Shown piece after piece: positions 60,418 through 64,000 of a stretch of DNA of 64,000 nt. A program made the position numbers and the translations under genes. Below the pieces are notes generated by a model. It saw only the letters and a program-made list of their open reading frames with translations. It searched no databases and was not told the DNA's origin. The stretch is from Flavobacteriaceae bacterium (lineage in GTDB: Bacteria > Bacteroidota > Bacteroidia > Flavobacteriales > Flavobacteriaceae): contig JALWTD010000012.1 of assembly GCA_027082925.1 (NCBI GenBank), positions 1 to 64,000 on the forward strand. Direction: 5' to 3'. Each line of letters starts with the position of its first letter. Position 1 is the first letter of the stretch.

Positions 60418-61684
60418 TAATATCAAATCCACAGTATGGCACTAATATTTTTGGTATTTTAATTCCTTCAGGTGTTTGATAGTTTTCTAAAATACCGGCT
60501 AAAACACGAGGTAACGCTAAAGAGCTTCCGTTAAGTGTGTGTGCCAATTCACTTTTACCTTGGCTATTTTTAAAACGCAATTTTAATCTATTAGCCTGAA
60601 AAGTTTCAAAATTAGACACCGAACTAATTTCTAACCAACGGTCTTGAGCCGTAGAAAATACTTCAAAATCATATGTGAGTGTTGAGGTAAACCCTAAATC
60701 TCCACCACACAATCTTAAAATACGGTAAGGCAATTCTAATTCTTGCAATATTTCTTTTACATGGTTTACCATTTCATCCAATGCTTTTTTAGAATTTTTA
60801 GGATGTTCAATTCTAACAATTTCAACTTTATCAAATTGGTGAAGTCTATTTAAACCTCTTACATGAGCTCCGTAAGATCCGGCTTCTCTTCTGAAGCAAG
60901 GAGTATAACCTGTTTTACAAATAGGAAAATCACTTTCTTTTAAAAGCACATCTCGGTACAAGTTGGTAACAGGAACCTCAGCAGTAGGAATTAAATATAA
61001 ATTATCTCCGGTTACATGATACATTTGTCCTTCTTTATCTGGAAGTTGCCCTGTTCCAAACCCAGAAGCTTCATTTACTAAATGAGGCACTTGTACTTCA
61101 TCGTAACCAGCTTTTGTATTTTTATCTAAAAAGTAATTAATAAGTGCTCGTTGCAATTTAGCGCCTTTACCTTTGTATACAGGGAATCCAGCTCCGGTAA
61201 TTTTGTTTCCTAGCTCAAAATCAATAATATCATATTTTTTTGCCAATTCCCAATGAGGTAAAGCCTTTCCATGAAGTTTAGGAATTTCACCTTCTTGAAA
61301 AACAATTTCATTATCATCTTCAGTAGATCCTGAAGGCACCAAATCGTTAGGAATGTTTGGAATTAAATACAATAATTCTTGAAGTTCGGTAGCTTGTTGC
61401 TGAAGTTTTTCAGTTAAGTCTTTCGATTTTTCTTTTAAAAGAACGGTTTTTTGTTTAAGAATTTCAGCTTTTTGGCGTTCACCAGATTTAAAAAGCAATC
61501 CAATATCTTTAGAAAGTTTATTTGATTCGGCTAAAATAGCATCCAACTCCGTTTGGATAGCTCTTCTATTTTCGTCGGCTTTTAAGGTTTTATCAACTAC
61601 TTCTTCAGCATTTTTAAAATTCCTTTTAGCTAAACCTTTTAATACAGTTTCTGTATGTTCTCTAATAAACGCTACTTGTAACAT
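60410..61684 (-). CDS. serS: Seryl-tRNA synthetase
   Basis: TAEVPVTNLYRDVLL, PCFRREAGSYGAHVRGLNRLHQFDKVEIV, LNGSSLALPRVLAGILENYQTPEG. Confidence 0.98.
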   Translation of the reverse strand: MLQVAFIREHTETVLKGLAKRNFKNAEEVVDKTLKADENRRAIQTELDAILAESNKLSKDIGLLFKSGERQKAEILKQKTVLLKEKSKDLTEKLQQQATELQELLYLIPNIPNDLVPSGSTEDDNEIVFQEGEIPKLHGKALPHWELAKKYDIIDFELGNKITGAGFPVYKGKGAKLQRALINYFLDKNTKAGYDEVQVPHLVNEASGFGTGQLPDKEGQMYHVTGDNLYLIPTAEVPVTNLYRDVLLKESDFPICKTGYTPCFRREAGSYGAHVRGLNRLHQFDKVEIVRIEHPKNSKKALDEMVNHVKEILQELELPYRILRLCGGDLGFTSTLTYDFEVFSTAQDRWLEISSVSNFETFQANRLKLRFKNSQGKSELAHTLNGSSLALPRVLAGILENYQTPEGIKIPKILVPYCGFDIIN

Positions 61685-61800
61685 TAGTGTGTTCTTTAAA
61701 ATGAAAGCACAAATTTAGTAAATTGATGCTAAAAGCAAGGAAATAGTTGGTTTGAATTTGATTTAAAAATACGCTACCGTTTTTTTTGATGAGTTTATGC

Positions 61801-62736
61801 TTAAAATTTAAAGGATTCAATCATACGGAGCGATTGCTCTTTATCTTTTGAAAGTTGTTTTTTTAGCTCTTCTAACGAACTAAATTTTTGTTCGTCTCGT
61901 AAAAAATAAAGCACTTGAATTTGAATTTTTGAAGTATATAAATTTTTATTGAAGTTAAAAAAGTGTATTTCTATGGTTTGGTTTTTACCATTTACAGTAG
62001 GTCTGTATCCAATATTCATCATACCGTAAACAGTTTTGCCATCTATAATCGACTTTACAATATAAGCTCCTGTTTTAGGAATGAGCTTATAGGTTTCTTT
62101 TATAAACAAATTGGCCGTTTTAAAACCAATTTTCCCTCCAATTTTTTTACCCTCAACCACTGTACCGGTAAGCATAAAATAATACCCTAAATAATTGTTA
62201 GCTTTACTTATTTCTCCATTTTCTATGGCAGTTCTAATTTTGGTTGAGCTTACAGCAATATTGTCAACATCTTGTTTAGAAATACGAATAACATTAAAAT
62301 CATAGGTATGACCGTATTCTTCCAATTGCTCAAAATCACCATCTCTATTTTTTCCAAAATGATGATCATATCCAATAATAAGATTGGAAATATTTAGTTT
62401 TTCAACTAAAATATTTCGCACAAATTCTAATGCGGTTTGTTTTGCAAATTCTTTTGTAAACTCATGAACAACTAAGGTTTCAATACCGGTATTTTTTAAA
62501 AGCTCTATTCGTTCATCAATGGTGTTTATAAGTTTTATACCTACATCTTTTTGTAAAACCATTCTTGGATGAGGGAAAAAAGTGAGCAATAAGGGTGTTG
62601 ATTGATTTTCTTTAGCACTTTTTAAAAGTTTTTGTATCACTTTTTGATGTCCTTTATGTACGCCATCAAAAGTACCAATGGTAACAAAAGTGGGTTTGGT
62701 AGAATTATAATTGGTTAAAGTGGTATATATTTTCAA
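61801..62736 (-). CDS. ribF: Bifunctional riboflavin kinase/FAD synthetase
   Basis: FVTIGTFDGVHKGHQKVIQ; IIGYDHHFGKNRDGDFEQL; GKIGFKTANLFI; GMMNIGYRPTV. Confidence 0.96.
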   Translation of the reverse strand: MKIYTTLTNYNSTKPTFVTIGTFDGVHKGHQKVIQKLLKSAKENQSTPLLLTFFPHPRMVLQKDVGIKLINTIDERIELLKNTGIETLVVHEFTKEFAKQTALEFVRNILVEKLNISNLIIGYDHHFGKNRDGDFEQLEEYGHTYDFNVIRISKQDVDNIAVSSTKIRTAIENGEISKANNYLGYYFMLTGTVVEGKKIGGKIGFKTANLFIKETYKLIPKTGAYIVKSIIDGKTVYGMMNIGYRPTVNGKNQTIEIHFFNFNKNLYTSKIQIQVLYFLRDEQKFSSLEELKKQLSKDKEQSLRMIESFKF

Positions 62737-62839
62737 TCTAAAACTTTTAAAGGGTATTTATTTTAATACAAGTGTACAAAAATACTTTATTTACATAAAT
62801 ATTATAATTATTGGTGCAGATTAATTTACGGATGACATG

Positions 62840-62868
62840 TTTGTGCTAAAAAAAATAAACTATATTTG
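62840..62868 (+). promoter_or_regulatory. Bacteroidota-type promoter upstream of metalloprotease gene
   Basis: TTTG (62840-62843), 17-nt spacer, TATATTTG (62861-62868), a perfect TAnnTTTG. Confidence 0.6.
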
Positions 62869-62963
62869 TAGTATTCTGAATTTTTTTCAGATAAAATTCT
62901 TAAAAATTTATCATTTCTATACTAAATGGGATGATATTATATTGAAAAATAAAAATTAATTAG

Positions 62964-64000
62964 ATGAAACACAATTACAAAAAGTATTACCTTTTTGCTT
63001 TTTTCGTTCTAGTATTGATGGTTTCTGTTTCAGCACAACGTTCATCAGATGGATTATGGCAGAAGACCACCGATATAAGTCGGTCAGAAGTAAGAGGTCC
63101 TTTTACGGAGAAAAAGCCTTCAAATTATTTAGTTTACACACTAAATTTAGACGGATTAAAAAAAGTATTAAAAACGGCTCCAAACCGAGGGTCTAAGAGT
63201 AGTCAACGCGTTATAGTAAGCTTTCCTACGTCGGAAGGTAAATTTGAGCGTTTTGAAGTTTTCGAGGCATCGGTTATGGCGTCAGAGTTACAAGCGAGAT
63301 ACCCTGGTATTCGTTCTTATGCGGGAAAGGGGATTGATAATCCAACATCAACAATTCGTTTTAGCACCTCTCATTTAGGATTAAAAAGCATGACACTTTC
63401 TACAGGGAAAGATGCCGTATTTATAGAACCTTACTCAAAAGATTTAACACGTTATATGGTTTATGGCAAGTCGTCAAATACATCTTTAAATCAGTTTGAA
63501 TGTTTGGTAAAAGATGATTTAACCGAAAAAGTAAAGTCACAAACATACAATAGCACATTGCGTAATGCAGATGATGGTGTTTTACGTACTTACCGATTGG
63601 CAATGTCAGCAACCGGAGAATACACACAGTATTTTGGAGGAACTGTTGCCGATGCATTGGCAGCTATAAATGCTACAATGACACGTGTAAATGGTGTTTT
63701 TGAGGTAGACTTTAATGTGACAATGGTTTTAATAGCAAATACAGATGCGGTTATTTATACCGACCCAGCAGGAGATCCTTATGGAAACAACTTAAATACA
63801 GAACTTCAGTCAACATTAACAAGCGTTATAGGAGAAGCTAATTACGATATAGGTCACTTGGTTCATAACGGAAGTAATAACGGAAATGCAGGATGTATAG
63901 GTTGTGTTTGTGTAGATGGACAAAAAGGAAGTGGATTTACATCACATACTGCACCTGAAGGAGACTTTTTTGATATCGATTTTGTAGCACATGAAATGGG
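62964..64000 (+). CDS. Secreted reprolysin-like zinc metalloprotease (3' truncated by window edge)
   Basis: Open frame from ATG 62964 to window end, not in ORF track: MKHNYKKYYLFAFFVLVLMVSVSAQRSSDGLWQK...TYRLAMSATGEYTQYFGGTVADALAAINATMTRVNGVFEVDFNVTM...GCIGCVCVDGQKGSGFTS...FDIDFVAHEMG (start of HExxH). Confidence 0.9.
   Translation, partial: MKHNYKKYYLFAFFVLVLMVSVSAQRSSDGLWQKTTDISRSEVRGPFTEKKPSNYLVYTLNLDGLKKVLKTAPNRGSKSSQRVIVSFPTSEGKFERFEVFEASVMASELQARYPGIRSYAGKGIDNPTSTIRFSTSHLGLKSMTLSTGKDAVFIEPYSKDLTRYMVYGKSSNTSLNQFECLVKDDLTEKVKSQTYNSTLRNADDGVLRTYRLAMSATGEYTQYFGGTVADALAAINATMTRVNGVFEVDFNVTMVLIANTDAVIYTDPAGDPYGNNLNTELQSTLTSVIGEANYDIGHLVHNGSNNGNAGCIGCVCVDGQKGSGFTSHTAPEGDFFDIDFVAHEM

Noticed and set aside
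60433-60450. Second sigma-54-like site (TGGCACTAATATTTTTG)
   Set aside because: Inside the 3' end of serS and lacks G at the -12 register.
1-64000. Prophage, integrative element or defence island
   Set aside because: No integrase, transposase, phage structural, restriction-modification or toxin-antitoxin genes recognised; most content is core metabolic.

Overview
AT-rich window from a Flavobacteriaceae-type (Bacteroidota) chromosome. Evidence: T9SS type A C-terminal sorting domains, TAnnTTTG-type promoters, and marker families DUF3078, DUF2480, DUF4286 and DUF5689. About 55 protein-coding genes are densely packed on both strands. I see no rRNA, tRNA, CRISPR array, transposase or prophage. 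Most genes are core: dxs, tadA, aspS, rsmI, rlmF, recJ, hflX, sufE, purF-like, sod, fbp, aspartate kinase, panB, mutS, mgtE, rsmA, serS, ribF. Both window edges cut through secreted-protein genes. The right-edge metalloprotease (from 62964) is missing from the supplied ORF track. Main points for follow-up: (1) a 21.0-31.8 kb locus with a secreted EEP nuclease lipoprotein, a giant lamin-tail (LTD) T9SS protein, a TonB receptor without SusD, and a DUF5689x2+LTD lipoprotein, possibly a surface nucleic-acid or phosphoester capture/import system; (2) a D-2-hydroxyacid dehydrogenase fused in frame to a VOC domain and overlapping panB; (3) a sigma-54-like promoter lying on the called start of a small ORF, implying a 48-aa protein; (4) a structured GGGCGTT...TAACGC intergenic element with two perfect hairpins; (5) a bifunctional acyltransferase/GNAT resembling OlsF; (6) a sigma factor paired with an 82-aa soluble HxxxCxxC anti-sigma candidate next to a hybrid kinase; (7) repeated 4-bp TTAA/CTAA shared stop codons at convergent gene ends. 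All family calls are from reading motifs; no searches were run.
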